This document shows, piece by piece, positions 24,789-34,594 of a stretch of 64,000 nucleotides of DNA. The stretch is taken from assembly GCA_910587045.1 (NCBI GenBank), contig CAJULG010000001.1, forward strand, positions 1 to 64,000. Direction: 5' to 3'. The position numbers and the translations under genes are program-made. The stretch comes from an uncultured Lachnospiraceae bacterium (GTDB lineage: Bacteria > Bacillota > Clostridia > Lachnospirales > Lachnospiraceae). A model generated the notes under the pieces. It saw only the letters and a program-made list of their open reading frames with translations, searched no databases and had not been told where the DNA came from. Positions within the stretch are counted from its first letter, which is position 1. Each line of letters starts with the position of its first letter.

Positions 24789-26039
24789 ATGGGAAAAATC
24801 AGAACTTGGGCAAAGGGTTACATCGAGATTCATGTATGGGGGAGCAGACCGGAACGTTTCCTTTCCCTGTTGAATCATAAGCAGATTCATATCTGGGAGG
24901 TAGAGCCGTATGAAGGAGGATACCGGTTCAAGCTGGAGCGGTGTCATGTACGGGAGCTGGATACCATGCGGAAAAAGACCGGCTGCAATATCAAGGTTCT
25001 GAATAAATACGGACTTCCCTTTTTTCTTTTCCGTTACCGAAAGCGGAAATTCTTTGTGTTAGGACTGCTCTTATGCGGCATACTAATCTATGTATGCTCA
25101 CTGTTCATCTGGGATATTAATGTAGGCGGGACGTATTTCTATACAGATGAACAGATCAAGACGCGGATTGAAGAAGCTTATGTTACAGTAGGACAGCGCA
25201 AATCGCAGGTGGACTGTAACTGGCTGGAGGAACAGCTCCGACAGGATTTTCCGGAGATTTCCTGGGTAAGCTGTGATATTATCGGAACCCAGTTAAATGT
25301 GGAAATCAAGGAAACCCTGGAGGGAACGGAGACGATAAATGAGGATACCGGTCCCCAGGACATCGTGGCGGCAAAGGACGGAGTCGTCGTTGAAATGATA
25401 ACCAGGAGCGGAACGCCTGTGGTGAAGATCGGACAGAGTATTGCCAAGGGGGATATCCTGATCTCTGGCGTGATCAATATCTACGATGATTTTGATGAGG
25501 TCATTGAAACGGATTATGTGGCAGCGGACGGGGACATCATCGGAGAAACGGTGTATCAGTATGAGGATTCCTTTGAGATGCAGTATTATGAAAAGGAGTA
25601 TACCGGTAATCATCAGTCTGCCTTTACGATTGAGATCATGAACTGGGTGCAGGATATTCATCTTCCATGGAAGGAATTCAGTAATTATGATGTGGTCGAG
25701 GAAAACCATAAGCTCCGTCTCGGGCATACCTATTATCTTCCGGTCAGCTTTACCGTGAAAGAACGACGGGAATATACGCCGGTGCTCTGCACCTATACGG
25801 AGGAGGAAGCAAAAGAGCGGGCCCAGTCACGTTTACAGCGCTTTCTGGATACACTGTCAGAAAAAGAGGTAGAAATCATGGAAAATAATGTTACAATAGA
25901 AATCAGGGATGGCGTCTGTTATGCAGCCGGAAACGTTGTTGTATGGGAACGGATCGGATATGGGCGGCCATTATCTATCCCGGAACCGCCTGCTCCGGAT
26001 GCGGAAACAGGAAGTGGAGAAAGCCAGGAAAGTCTATAA
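24789..26039 (+). CDS. yqfD: Sporulation protein YqfD
   Basis: The 416-residue product is a membrane protein expressed in the mother cell in Bacillus and conserved in spore formers. It starts MGKIRTWAKGYIEIHVWG, with the hallmark GSRPERFLSLL following, and has a membrane helix at about residues 90-112. A FtsQ/POTRA-like segment and a long extracytoplasmic domain with VEIKETL come next. ATG 24789 matches the usual family start; the upstream TTG at 24756 would add 11 odd residues. The Pro- and Ser-rich end runs to 34 bases before phoH. Confidence 0.92.
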   Translation: MGKIRTWAKGYIEIHVWGSRPERFLSLLNHKQIHIWEVEPYEGGYRFKLERCHVRELDTMRKKTGCNIKVLNKYGLPFFLFRYRKRKFFVLGLLLCGILIYVCSLFIWDINVGGTYFYTDEQIKTRIEEAYVTVGQRKSQVDCNWLEEQLRQDFPEISWVSCDIIGTQLNVEIKETLEGTETINEDTGPQDIVAAKDGVVVEMITRSGTPVVKIGQSIAKGDILISGVINIYDDFDEVIETDYVAADGDIIGETVYQYEDSFEMQYYEKEYTGNHQSAFTIEIMNWVQDIHLPWKEFSNYDVVEENHKLRLGHTYYLPVSFTVKERREYTPVLCTYTEEEAKERAQSRLQRFLDTLSEKEVEIMENNVTIEIRDGVCYAAGNVVVWERIGYGRPLSIPEPPAPDAETGSGESQESL

Positions 26040-26073
26040 AACTTTCCGGACAGTACAAGAAGGAGGATATGGA

Positions 26074-27075
26074 ATGGATACGATAGAACGGAGTCTGAAT
26101 ATACCGGCAGAACATACACAGAATGTATTCGGCCAATTTGATAAGCATATAAAAAAGATAGAGCGTACTCTGTCAGTTACTATGATCTTACGGGATGATT
26201 CTCTAAAGCTGTTAGGCCCGGAAGAACAGGTAAAGCGCGCCGGAGAGGTGTTGGAACAGTTGATCGAGTTGTCAAAGCGCGGCAACAGCATTACCGAGCA
26301 GAATGTGGATTATGCCCTGTCCTTATCCTTTTCCAATGCAGTACAGGATATTGCGCAGTTAGACCGTGATGTCATCTGTCATACGATCAACGGGAAACCG
26401 GTGAAGGCAAAGACCCTGGGACAGAAGCAGTATCTCGATCTGATCCGGGATAAGATGATCGTGTTTGGCTCCGGCCCGGCGGGAACCGGTAAGACATATC
26501 TGGCAATGGCCATGGCAATCACCGCATTCCGGAATGATGAGGTTAACCGGATCATTCTGACCCGGCCTGCCATCGAAGCAGGAGAAAAACTGGGATTTCT
26601 GCCGGGGGATCTGCAAAGCAAGGTGGATCCGTATCTGCGGCCATTATATGATGCCCTGTATGAGATCATGGGAGCAGACACATTTCTCAGAAATATGGAA
26701 AAGGGACTGATCGAGGTGGCACCGTTGGCTTATATGCGCGGAAGGACACTCGACAACTCCTTTATCATTCTGGATGAGGCACAGAATACCACTCCGGCAC
26801 AGATGAAGATGTTTCTGACCCGGATCGGCTTTGGTTCCAAGGCAGTCATTACCGGGGATCTGTCGCAAAAGGATCTGTCACCCGCTGCGCAGTCCGGTCT
26901 GGATGAAGCGTTACGGGTATTGCGGGGGATGGACGAGATCGGAATCTGCAGGCTGACCAGTCAGGATGTGGTACGTCACCCGCTGGTACAGAAGATCGTT
27001 AGTGCTTATGAAATTTATGAAGAGGGATTGAAGCGGGGCAGGAAGGAATCAAAAGGAAAAGGGAAAATAAAGTAA
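26074..27075 (+). CDS. phoH: PhoH family ATPase
   Basis: PhoH-like proteins are P-loop ATPases thought to act on RNA; in Clostridia they lie beside yqfC, yqfD and ybeY, as here. The 333 residues have an N-terminal KH-like part, Walker A GPAGTGKT (134-141) and Walker B with FIILDEAQNTT. The later segment GDLSQKDLSPAAQSGL matches the family sensor region. ATG 26074 is chosen because AAGGAGGATATGG precedes it; the longer frame overlaps yqfD. The Lys-rich tail is not conserved in type. Confidence 0.94.
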   Translation: MDTIERSLNIPAEHTQNVFGQFDKHIKKIERTLSVTMILRDDSLKLLGPEEQVKRAGEVLEQLIELSKRGNSITEQNVDYALSLSFSNAVQDIAQLDRDVICHTINGKPVKAKTLGQKQYLDLIRDKMIVFGSGPAGTGKTYLAMAMAITAFRNDEVNRIILTRPAIEAGEKLGFLPGDLQSKVDPYLRPLYDALYEIMGADTFLRNMEKGLIEVAPLAYMRGRTLDNSFIILDEAQNTTPAQMKMFLTRIGFGSKAVITGDLSQKDLSPAAQSGLDEALRVLRGMDEIGICRLTSQDVVRHPLVQKIVSAYEIYEEGLKRGRKESKGKGKIK

Positions 27076-27102
27076 ATATATGCAAAAAACCATAGAAAAG
27101 GG

Positions 27103-27131
27103 TTGTCATAATACATTTTGTTGTTTATAAT
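27103..27131 (+). promoter_or_regulatory. Promoter of the ybeY unit
   Basis: TTGTCA (27103-27108), 17 bases and TATAAT (27126-27131), 36 bases before the start codon. A high-scoring sigma-A-type site. Confidence 0.75.
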
Positions 27132-27166
27132 GGGAGAAGACACAAGATATAGCGTTAGGAGGAGTT

Positions 27167-27667
27167 ATGACAGTTAATATCGAGAACGAGTATCTCTGTG
27201 AAATTTCCATTAATTACCGTTCTATCATTCAAGAGGTTGTGGAGGCGGCTGTCTCTTATGTAAATTGTCCTTATGAAATTGAAGTGAATGTTTTGCTGAC
27301 GGATAATGACAGCATACAGGAAATAAACCGGGAGAATCGTGGGATTGACCGTCCGACGGATGTATTGTCATTTCCGATGATCGAATTTACAATGCCGGAG
27401 GATTTCGCATTGGTAGAGGCCCATCCGGAGGAATATTTTGATCAGGATACCGGAGAGCTGAATCTGGGGGATATCGTGATCTCCATGGACAAGGTATATG
27501 AGCAGGCACGGGAATTCGGACACAGCCCGGAGCGGGAGCTGGCCTTTCTGGTGGCGCACAGTATGCTGCATTTAAGCGGTCACGATCATGAAGAGGAGGC
27601 GGAGCGTCTGCTCATGGAGGAAAAGCAGGAAGACATCCTGAAGCAAAAGGGCTATACCAGAGAATAA
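27167..27667 (+). CDS. ybeY: Endoribonuclease YbeY, rRNA maturation factor
   Basis: YbeY is a zinc metallo-endoribonuclease that helps mature the 3' end of 16S rRNA and rescues defective ribosomes. The 166 residues have the metal site HSMLHLSGHDH (His131, His135, His141) and the family segment NRGIDRPTDVLSFP. TTAGGAGGAG precedes ATG 27167. The order phoH-ybeY is conserved; era and a diacylglycerol kinase, often next, are absent here. Confidence 0.97.
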   Translation: MTVNIENEYLCEISINYRSIIQEVVEAAVSYVNCPYEIEVNVLLTDNDSIQEINRENRGIDRPTDVLSFPMIEFTMPEDFALVEAHPEEYFDQDTGELNLGDIVISMDKVYEQAREFGHSPERELAFLVAHSMLHLSGHDHEEEAERLLMEEKQEDILKQKGYTRE

Positions 27668-27685
27668 TTAAATGAGGTGTAAAGA

Positions 27686-28759
27686 ATGAAGAATATGAAA
27701 TTGAAGACAACCATCGGGATTACCATTCTGCTGGGAGCTGCCCTGACAGCAGCCGGCTGTGGCGGAAAGGGAAACGGCAACGGCAGTGTTTCTGTACCGA
27801 AAGCTGCAATGATGAGTCCTGTCAGTGATATAGAACTGATCAATACGGAGGGGAAGGTGTTGAGTGACCTGACCGGACAGTGGATCGATCAGGCATTGAA
27901 TGACAGAAGACCGATGGCAGTCATGATCAATAATATTGGCGAGGCAATGCCCCAGTCCGGCATCGGACAGGCTGATGTAATCTATGAGATGGTCGTAGAA
28001 GGCGGTATCACACGCTTAATGGCGGTTTATTCGGATTACAGCGGTCTGACGAAGATCGGTCCGGTTCGGAGCGCCAGACAGTATTATGTACGTTCCGCAG
28101 AGCAGATGGATGCAGTATACTGTCATGTAGGCGGTTCCACACTGGGGTATTCTGAGATTGAAAGCAGCGGGATTGATGATCTGGACGGACTGACCGGAGT
28201 CGGAAACTACTTTATCTACCGGGACAATTCCAGAGTGGCGCCGCATAACGCCTATGCTTCTGCAGAAGGGCTGGATTCCGCTATTGAGCATACCGGAATC
28301 AATATGACACACAAAAGCAGCTATGATCCGATGTTTGCATTCAGTTCCAAGAATAAGGACATTGAAAACGGCAGTCCGGCATCAAAGATCACAACTGCGT
28401 TTAGCAGTTCCCGGGCACCATGGTTTGAATACAATGCAGAGGAGAAGCAGTATTACCGCTTCCAGTATGGGGATAAGCAGATTGATGACCAGACGGGTGA
28501 GCAGTTGCATTTTCAGAATGTGCTGATCCTATTTGCAGAGACTTATTCGCCGGATGGCTATCTGATGGAGGTCTGCAATGAGGATTCCGGTGATGGTTAT
28601 TATGCGTCCAATGGACAGTATATTCCGATCCGGTGGCGGTATGAAAACGGAACCGTTCACTATTATCTGACATCCGGAGAACAGCTTATGATGAATCCGG
28701 GTAAGACCTGGATTACGTTCTTTGATGCAGAGAATACAGGCGGTATCACGTTTGAATAG
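27686..28759 (+). CDS. DUF3048 lipoprotein (YerB-like)
   Basis: This 357-residue exported lipoprotein has a signal with the lipobox TAAGC (Cys about residue 29), so it should be anchored to the outer face of the membrane. The DUF3048 core shows RPMAVMINNI, PQSGIGQADVIYEMVVEGG and RSARQYYVRSA, and the C-terminal domain ends with KTWITFFDAENTGGITFE. Function is unknown; the related YerB of Bacillus is a putative lipoprotein. It follows ybeY by 18 bases. Confidence 0.9.
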   Translation: MKNMKLKTTIGITILLGAALTAAGCGGKGNGNGSVSVPKAAMMSPVSDIELINTEGKVLSDLTGQWIDQALNDRRPMAVMINNIGEAMPQSGIGQADVIYEMVVEGGITRLMAVYSDYSGLTKIGPVRSARQYYVRSAEQMDAVYCHVGGSTLGYSEIESSGIDDLDGLTGVGNYFIYRDNSRVAPHNAYASAEGLDSAIEHTGINMTHKSSYDPMFAFSSKNKDIENGSPASKITTAFSSSRAPWFEYNAEEKQYYRFQYGDKQIDDQTGEQLHFQNVLILFAETYSPDGYLMEVCNEDSGDGYYASNGQYIPIRWRYENGTVHYYLTSGEQLMMNPGKTWITFFDAENTGGITFE

Positions 28760-28768
28760 GAGTAATGC

Positions 28769-29206
28769 ATGACAGATGAAGCATTGATGTCGTGTGCAAG
28801 GGAGGCCATGAAGCAGGCATATGCTCCATACTCGGGATTCCGGGTGGGAGCCGCCCTGCTGGCTGAAAGCGGAAGGGTCTATCAGGGCTGTAATGTTGAA
28901 AATGCCTCCTTTGGCGCTACGATCTGCGCGGAGCGGACTGCTATCGTGAAAGCGGTTTCCGAAGGCGAACGGAAATTGGATACCATTGCAATTATATGTA
29001 GTGAAGAAAGACAGGCATATCCATGTGGCATATGCCTTCAAGTTATGTCGGAGTTCTTTCAGGATGGCAGAGTGCTTCTGGAAGATGGAACAGGCATTCA
29101 CTGCTACCGGGTTCGTGATCTGTTGCCAAGCGCATTTCAGCTATCTCAAAATATTCATCAGGATATCAAAGAACAGTTAGAAGATACAGGCGTTGACAGG
29201 GATTAG
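28769..29206 (+). CDS. cdd: Cytidine deaminase
   Basis: This enzyme converts cytidine and deoxycytidine to uridine and deoxyuridine for pyrimidine salvage. The protein has 145 residues, near the family's usual length. Zinc ligands are Cys53 in TICAERTA, with the proton shuttle Glu55, and Cys86 and Cys89 in PCGIC. The substrate segment NVENASF is intact. It starts nine bases after the DUF3048 gene and is probably in the same transcript. Confidence 0.96.
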   Translation: MTDEALMSCAREAMKQAYAPYSGFRVGAALLAESGRVYQGCNVENASFGATICAERTAIVKAVSEGERKLDTIAIICSEERQAYPCGICLQVMSEFFQDGRVLLEDGTGIHCYRVRDLLPSAFQLSQNIHQDIKEQLEDTGVDRD

Positions 29207-29218
29207 GAGACAGGGGAT

Positions 29219-30865
29219 ATGGGTGATAGAAAAGACAATCGCCGGAATAATTTTCTGGTTCAGGGTGGTATCCTTGCAATAGCAGGAATCATAGTGCGGC
29301 TGATCGGTATGGTATACCGAATACCACTGACTCATATTATCGGAGACCGGGGCAACAGTCTGTATGACAGCGCTTATTCCGTTTACAGCATTATATTGAT
29401 CATTTCCTCCTACAGTCTGCCGGTTGCAGTTTCAAAGATGCTGGCCGCTAAGAATTCCAGAAAGGAATATCTGGATGCAGACCGGATCTTTCGATGTTCG
29501 CTGGTGTATGCTGCAGGCGTAGGTCTGCTCGCTTCTGTGTTTTGTTATGTTGCAGCACCGGTTCTGGTAAAGACGGAAGCGGCGGTTCCGGTTTTGCGTG
29601 TTCTGGCTCCGGTCATTTTCTTTTCCTCTATCCTAGGAACCTTTCGAGGGCTTTTTCAGGGGCAGGGAACCATGGTACCCACCTCCTTTTCTCAGATTAT
29701 TGAACAGATCTTCAATGCGGTGGTCAGTGTGCTGGCGGCCTGGCTTTTAGTGCGTCCTTTTCAGGAGGCGGATCCGGAGGATCTGCTTCCCGCCAGAGGC
29801 GCCATGGGCAGTACCCTTGGTACAGGAGCCGGTATTCTGGGCGGCCTGGGATTCGTGTTGTTTGTGTACATACTGTTTCTTCCGCAATTAAGGAGAAGAA
29901 AACGGAAGGGGCAGCGCACACCGGTAGAGTCGTACTCCAGTATCTATAAAATGATCCTTCTTACAGTTACACCAATGGTACTAAGCGCAGCGCTTTATAA
30001 TGTCAGTCCCTTTATTGATAATTACATGATTTATGCCATTATGGAGAAGCTGAACTATCCGGAGCCGGATATCCAGACCATGCATGGAATCTATACGGGA
30101 AAGTATCTGCTTATGGTGAATATACCGGTTGCCATTGCCAATGCGTTATCCTCTGCCATGCTGCCGAACATCGCTGCCGCCAAGTCCAGGGGGGATGCGT
30201 CCGGAATCTTATCGAAGGCGCAGCTGACCGTTAAGGTTACCATGCTGATCGCAATTCCCTGTACGGTAGGACTGGCAGTGCTCGGAGGCCCATTGATCCA
30301 GTTGATCTTCGGCGTGAGCGAGAACTATCCCTCCCTGGCCGGGGATCTGCTGCTGTACGGAAGCAGCTTTGTTCTGTTCTTTGCCCTATCAACGGTGACC
30401 AATGCAATCCTTCAGGCTACGGATCTGTTGAAATATCCGGTCATCCATTCTGCAGTGGCACTGGTGGTTCATACCATACTCGCCTTTGTTCTTATGAACT
30501 ATTTTGATCTGAAAGTATGGGGACTGGTCATATCCACCATTGTCTTTGCGGTCGTATTATGTGTACTGAATAATCTGGTACTGTGGCAAAAGCTCCGGTT
30601 CCGTATGAACTGGAAACAGACCTTTGGAATTCCGCTGATCGCTTCTGTATTTATGGGCGTTATGTGCTGGGGCGGATATTTTGTGGTTCAGTTTATTACC
30701 AAAAGCAATACATGGGGATTTTTCGTGGCCTTTCTTCTGGGGGTTATCACCTACTTTATTGCTTTATTTATGTTTAACGGGGTTACAGAAGAAGAACTGA
30801 ACAGCATTCCGAAGGGGTATCTGATCGTAAGGCTGGCAAAGAAGCTGCATCTCTTTTATGAATAG
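29219..30865 (+). CDS. Polysaccharide/lipid flippase of the SpoVB-MurJ type
   Basis: This is a membrane protein of 548 residues with about 14 helices, of the MVF/PST family. Start features GILAIAGIIVRLIGMVYRIP and NSLYDSAYSVYS match the SpoVB group that exports lipid-linked wall or spore cortex precursors. SpoVB acts in spore cortex formation, while Bacillus MurJ moves lipid II; which one this is cannot be decided. It sits 12 bases after cdd. Confidence 0.87.
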   Translation: MGDRKDNRRNNFLVQGGILAIAGIIVRLIGMVYRIPLTHIIGDRGNSLYDSAYSVYSIILIISSYSLPVAVSKMLAAKNSRKEYLDADRIFRCSLVYAAGVGLLASVFCYVAAPVLVKTEAAVPVLRVLAPVIFFSSILGTFRGLFQGQGTMVPTSFSQIIEQIFNAVVSVLAAWLLVRPFQEADPEDLLPARGAMGSTLGTGAGILGGLGFVLFVYILFLPQLRRRKRKGQRTPVESYSSIYKMILLTVTPMVLSAALYNVSPFIDNYMIYAIMEKLNYPEPDIQTMHGIYTGKYLLMVNIPVAIANALSSAMLPNIAAAKSRGDASGILSKAQLTVKVTMLIAIPCTVGLAVLGGPLIQLIFGVSENYPSLAGDLLLYGSSFVLFFALSTVTNAILQATDLLKYPVIHSAVALVVHTILAFVLMNYFDLKVWGLVISTIVFAVVLCVLNNLVLWQKLRFRMNWKQTFGIPLIASVFMGVMCWGGYFVVQFITKSNTWGFFVAFLLGVITYFIALFMFNGVTEEELNSIPKGYLIVRLAKKLHLFYE

Positions 30866-30925
30866 TCATCGAATTCCGGATTAGAATGCCTGTTTTTGGA
30901 TATAATCCAAGCAGGAGGCAGAACT

Positions 30926-31537
30926 ATGTGGAAGAGATTATTATTGATTATCGGAATGGCACTGTTAATTGTGATTATCGGGTACCAGATCAGCTTTATC
31001 CGGACCCGGGAGCGGATCCATAAGGAAGACAGCTTACAGGAACAGGGACAGAATCCGGAACCGGAATCCTCTGTAACAGTCGGAACCGGAACAGACAAAG
31101 TAACAAAGGATACAAGGATCATAATGGAAAGCTATGATGCAGCAGGGGATCTGATACGGCGGGAAGAAACGATGGCAGGAGCGGAATTCGTAGGAAATAA
31201 CCGGCTGGATATGCTGGTGTATGCAGGTACCTATCGGGAGCAGGCACCGGAACAGGAGGAAAAGGATGGACTGGAACGAATGGTACTGGAATCCTATTCC
31301 CCGGATTGTGTTACGTTCGTGAAATATTATGGAGAACCGAAGGAAGAGGAAGGCTTTCTTATCGGTGTAAAGGATAATGCAGTTATTGTCTATCTGGCGG
31401 ACCGGTCTGAAGTATATGAGTATACAAATATTGAATTATGGTCTCTTCCGGCGGAGATCCAGTATGATCTGGTAGAGGGCATCTATGTGAAAAATGAGCA
31501 GGAGCTGTTTGACTTTCTGCAAACCTATTCCAGCTAA
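30926..31537 (+). CDS. Membrane-anchored protein with a BofC-like end
   Basis: ATG 30926 is selected by GCAGGAGGCAG upstream. The 203 residues begin with one membrane helix (about 3-22), then a charged Gln/Glu/Pro-rich linker, and a folded extracytoplasmic part. The last 30 residues (EGIYVKNEQELFDFLQTYSS) resemble the closing segment of BofC, which controls SpoIVB signalling during Bacillus sporulation. That similarity is short, and the rest is not recognised. The preceding gene is a SpoVB-like flippase, which fits a sporulation link. Confidence 0.65.
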   Translation: MWKRLLLIIGMALLIVIIGYQISFIRTRERIHKEDSLQEQGQNPEPESSVTVGTGTDKVTKDTRIIMESYDAAGDLIRREETMAGAEFVGNNRLDMLVYAGTYREQAPEQEEKDGLERMVLESYSPDCVTFVKYYGEPKEEEGFLIGVKDNAVIVYLADRSEVYEYTNIELWSLPAEIQYDLVEGIYVKNEQELFDFLQTYSS

Positions 31538-31641
31538 GGAGATCGCAGGGATTCTGCATTTATAAGGTTCCCGGCATGGAAGCAGTGGAACATGCAGGAA
31601 TACGGAAGAAAGATAGATAAAAGGATACAGGTGAGAGGATA

Positions 31642-32862
31642 ATGTTTGACGTAATCATAGTCGGAGGCGGAGCCTCCGGACTGGCATGTGGAATCGAGGC
31701 GGCAAGACGGGGAAAGCGCTGCCTGATCCTGGAGCAGAAAGAAAAACCGGGGAAGAAGCTTTATGCGACCGGAAATGGAAAATGCAACTTTGCAAACCGT
31801 AATGTAGAACCGGCTGCATTCCATACCACTGGGAATCCGGAGCTGCTTTCCGGAATTGTAACGCGGGAGCTTTGCCGGCAGACAGAGGAATTCTTTCGGG
31901 AAATGGGAATCCCGTCTGTGGAGCGACAGGGCTGTCTGTATCCCCGGTCGGAGCAGGCAGCTTCCCTGGTACGTGCTATGGAACAGGTGTTTTTAAAGGA
32001 AAACGGAACCATTCTCTGTAATGAGCGGGTGGAGGATGCAACATGGGATGCTTCCGGGACTGTTGTTACAGTTTTGACAAAGGAGAATCACTATAGAGGA
32101 AAAAAACTGGTCCTGGCGGCCGGCGGTATGGCAGCGCCGGGACTTGGCAGTGATGGCAGCGGCTATACCTTGGCAAAAGCCATGGGGCATACGATCACAC
32201 GCTGCGTACCTGCCCTGTGCGGATTAAAATGCAGGGAACGGGGATGGAACCGCTTGCAGGGAGTACGGGCAAAGGGACGGGTATCGCTCTGGCAGGATCG
32301 GAGTTCCCTGGCAGAGGACAGCGGTGAAATCCAGTTTACGCAATACGGGGTCTCTGGCATTGTTATCTTTAATCTGTCCCGCTATGCCGGGTTCGGACTT
32401 TCTGCAAAGCATAAGATTACACTGACAATGGACTTCTTTCCGGATTTCTCTGCCAGGCATCTGCGGCATATCCTGCAGCAGATGCAGGCTGATTGTGGTT
32501 ATCGGGGGATTCAGGATATTCTTTCCGGTTTTCTGCCGGAAAAGCTGGCTGTGTTTCTGATCGAACGGGCCGGGATCCCAGGCAGGCTTTCCTGTGATTC
32601 CCTGACCAGTGAGCAGTTATGGACTCTGGTGCAGATCTGTAAAGCAACGACAATACAGATTACGGGAGTCAATTCCTTTGACCAGGCACAGGTGACTGCA
32701 GGAGGAATACCACTGAAAGAAATAGATCTGGCTACCATGGAGTCGAAGCAGCAACCGGGCTGTTATCTGATCGGGGAACTGCTGGATGTGGATGGTATCT
32801 GCGGCGGTTATAATCTGATGTGGGCATGGGAAACCGGAAGAAGGGCAGGGAGAGCAATATGA
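31642..32862 (+). CDS. HI0933/BaiN-family flavoprotein
   Basis: This NAD(P)/FAD-dependent oxidoreductase has 406 residues. The N-terminal Rossmann motif is IIVGGGASGLACGIEA (about 5-20). The family hallmark KKLYATGNGKCNFANRN follows at about 37-53, and a C-terminal FAD segment DVDGICGGYNLMWAWETG closes it. BaiN of bile-acid bacteria belongs here, but most members have unknown substrates. The stop overlaps the next gene's ATG (ATGA), so the two flavoproteins are coupled. Confidence 0.92.
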   Translation: MFDVIIVGGGASGLACGIEAARRGKRCLILEQKEKPGKKLYATGNGKCNFANRNVEPAAFHTTGNPELLSGIVTRELCRQTEEFFREMGIPSVERQGCLYPRSEQAASLVRAMEQVFLKENGTILCNERVEDATWDASGTVVTVLTKENHYRGKKLVLAAGGMAAPGLGSDGSGYTLAKAMGHTITRCVPALCGLKCRERGWNRLQGVRAKGRVSLWQDRSSLAEDSGEIQFTQYGVSGIVIFNLSRYAGFGLSAKHKITLTMDFFPDFSARHLRHILQQMQADCGYRGIQDILSGFLPEKLAVFLIERAGIPGRLSCDSLTSEQLWTLVQICKATTIQITGVNSFDQAQVTAGGIPLKEIDLATMESKQQPGCYLIGELLDVDGICGGYNLMWAWETGRRAGRAI

Positions 32863-34562
32863 AACGAATTCGGATCAACCAGATTAAATTACCGGTCTCC
32901 CATACAGATGAGGAGCTGGATCGTGCAGTACAGAGAATGATACATAGTACGACTTCTTCTGAATATACGATCGTAAAGCGTTCGCTGGATGCCCGGGATA
33001 AGACAGGACTCCGGTACATCTATTCCGTGGAGGTAACGCAGGATACGGTCAGTCCAAAGGTACTTTCCCGCTTGAAGCGGAATCCGAATATCATACTGAC
33101 AGAGCAGAAGGCGTATTGCTTTGCGGATATGGTTACCGGTGAAACCGCAGCATCATCCACTCCCCATACGACTTCCGCTTTCTATGCGGGAGGGCTGCGA
33201 CAGGGGCAGGCACTGAAATATCCTCCGGTCATTGTCGGAACCGGACCGGCCGGCCTGTTCTGCGGATATCATCTGGCAAAGGCAGGGTATCAACCGATCC
33301 TGATCGAACGTGGAATGCCGGTAGAGGAACGGATCCGGGAAATTGAAGCATACTGGGCCGGGGAACCGTTAAACCCGGAATGTAATGTTCAGTTTGGAGA
33401 GGGGGGCGCCGGAACCTGTTCGGATGGAAAACTGAATACCATGATCAAGGATAAGACGGGACGGATCCGGGAGGTGCTTCGAACCTTTGTGTCGTTCGGG
33501 GCACCGGAGGATATCCTGTATGTAAACAAACCCCATATCGGAACGGATGTGCTGCGGGATGTGGTACGAAATATGCGGAACGCTATCATAGAGGCAGGGG
33601 GACAGGTGTTGTTTCAGACCTGTCTTTGTGATATTCAGACAAGGCCGGAGAAGAACAGTGACCAGTCCGGCAGACTGCTATCCGTTACGGTGAGACAACA
33701 GGGAGTCCTGAGACAGCTTCCCTGCGAATGTCTGATCCTGGCTATCGGTCACAGCGCCAGGGATACCTTTGAACTGTTATACAGACGGGGGTTTGAACTG
33801 ACGCCAAAGGCCTTTGCAGTAGGACTGCGGATCGAGCATGAGGCGGAGATGATCAAACGGGCCCAGTATGGCTGTTCCCGGGAAGCCGATATCCTTCCGG
33901 CCGCAGATTATAAACTTACCTTTCAGACACCTGAGGGAAGGGCAGTCTATTCCTTCTGTATGTGTCCGGGCGGACATATCGTTAATGCCTCCTCAGAACC
34001 GGGACAGATCGCAGTGAACGGTATGAGCTATCGGAGCCGGAATGCCCGCAATTCAAACAGTGCGATCGTGGTGAACGTGACACCGGCAGATTTTGACGGG
34101 AGCGGCCCTCTTGCCGGTATGGAGTTTCAACGAGCCTGGGAGCGTGCGGCCTACAGGGCGGGACAGGGCAGGGTTCCGCTTCAGTTGTTCGGGGATTATA
34201 AGGCCGGTCGTTCCTCCGCTACTCTAGGGGGGATCATCCCGGATATCAAGGGACAATTTGCATTGGCGAATTTGAATGACTGTTTGCCTAAATTCGTGAA
34301 TAATGCTATAATAAAGGGAATTATGTCTTTTGACAAACAGATTCCCGGATTTGCCAGAGAGGATGCCGTACTCTGCGGTATTGAAAGCCGGACCTCTTCC
34401 CCGGTACGGATTCAGAGGAATGAAGCGTTTGTCAGTAATATTGCCGGTGTGTTCCCCTGCGGGGAGGGAGCCGGCTATGCAGGCGGTATCACATCGGCGG
34501 CGGTCGACGGGATCAAGACTGCGGAGGCAGTGGCAAAAAGCTGTTATCCGCATTATGAATAA
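32859..34562 (+). CDS. FAD-dependent oxidoreductase of the YtfP-like long type
   Basis: This protein has 567 residues. After an N-terminal domain of about 110 residues (RIRINQIKLPVSHTDEEL), the FAD-binding motif VIVGTGPAGLFCGYHLA lies at about 121-137. The segment CNVQFGEGGAGTCSDGKLN is typical of this family, as is the C-terminal GEGAGYAGGITSAAVDGI. Substrate is unknown. It overlaps the BaiN-like gene; ATG 32859 has AGGGAG upstream and is preferred over the longer frame from 32820. Confidence 0.9.
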   Translation: MKRIRINQIKLPVSHTDEELDRAVQRMIHSTTSSEYTIVKRSLDARDKTGLRYIYSVEVTQDTVSPKVLSRLKRNPNIILTEQKAYCFADMVTGETAASSTPHTTSAFYAGGLRQGQALKYPPVIVGTGPAGLFCGYHLAKAGYQPILIERGMPVEERIREIEAYWAGEPLNPECNVQFGEGGAGTCSDGKLNTMIKDKTGRIREVLRTFVSFGAPEDILYVNKPHIGTDVLRDVVRNMRNAIIEAGGQVLFQTCLCDIQTRPEKNSDQSGRLLSVTVRQQGVLRQLPCECLILAIGHSARDTFELLYRRGFELTPKAFAVGLRIEHEAEMIKRAQYGCSREADILPAADYKLTFQTPEGRAVYSFCMCPGGHIVNASSEPGQIAVNGMSYRSRNARNSNSAIVVNVTPADFDGSGPLAGMEFQRAWERAAYRAGQGRVPLQLFGDYKAGRSSATLGGIIPDIKGQFALANLNDCLPKFVNNAIIKGIMSFDKQIPGFAREDAVLCGIESRTSSPVRIQRNEAFVSNIAGVFPCGEGAGYAGGITSAAVDGIKTAEAVAKSCYPHYE

Positions 34563-34594
34563 CGAGATAAGAGATAGCATATAAGGAGTTAATC

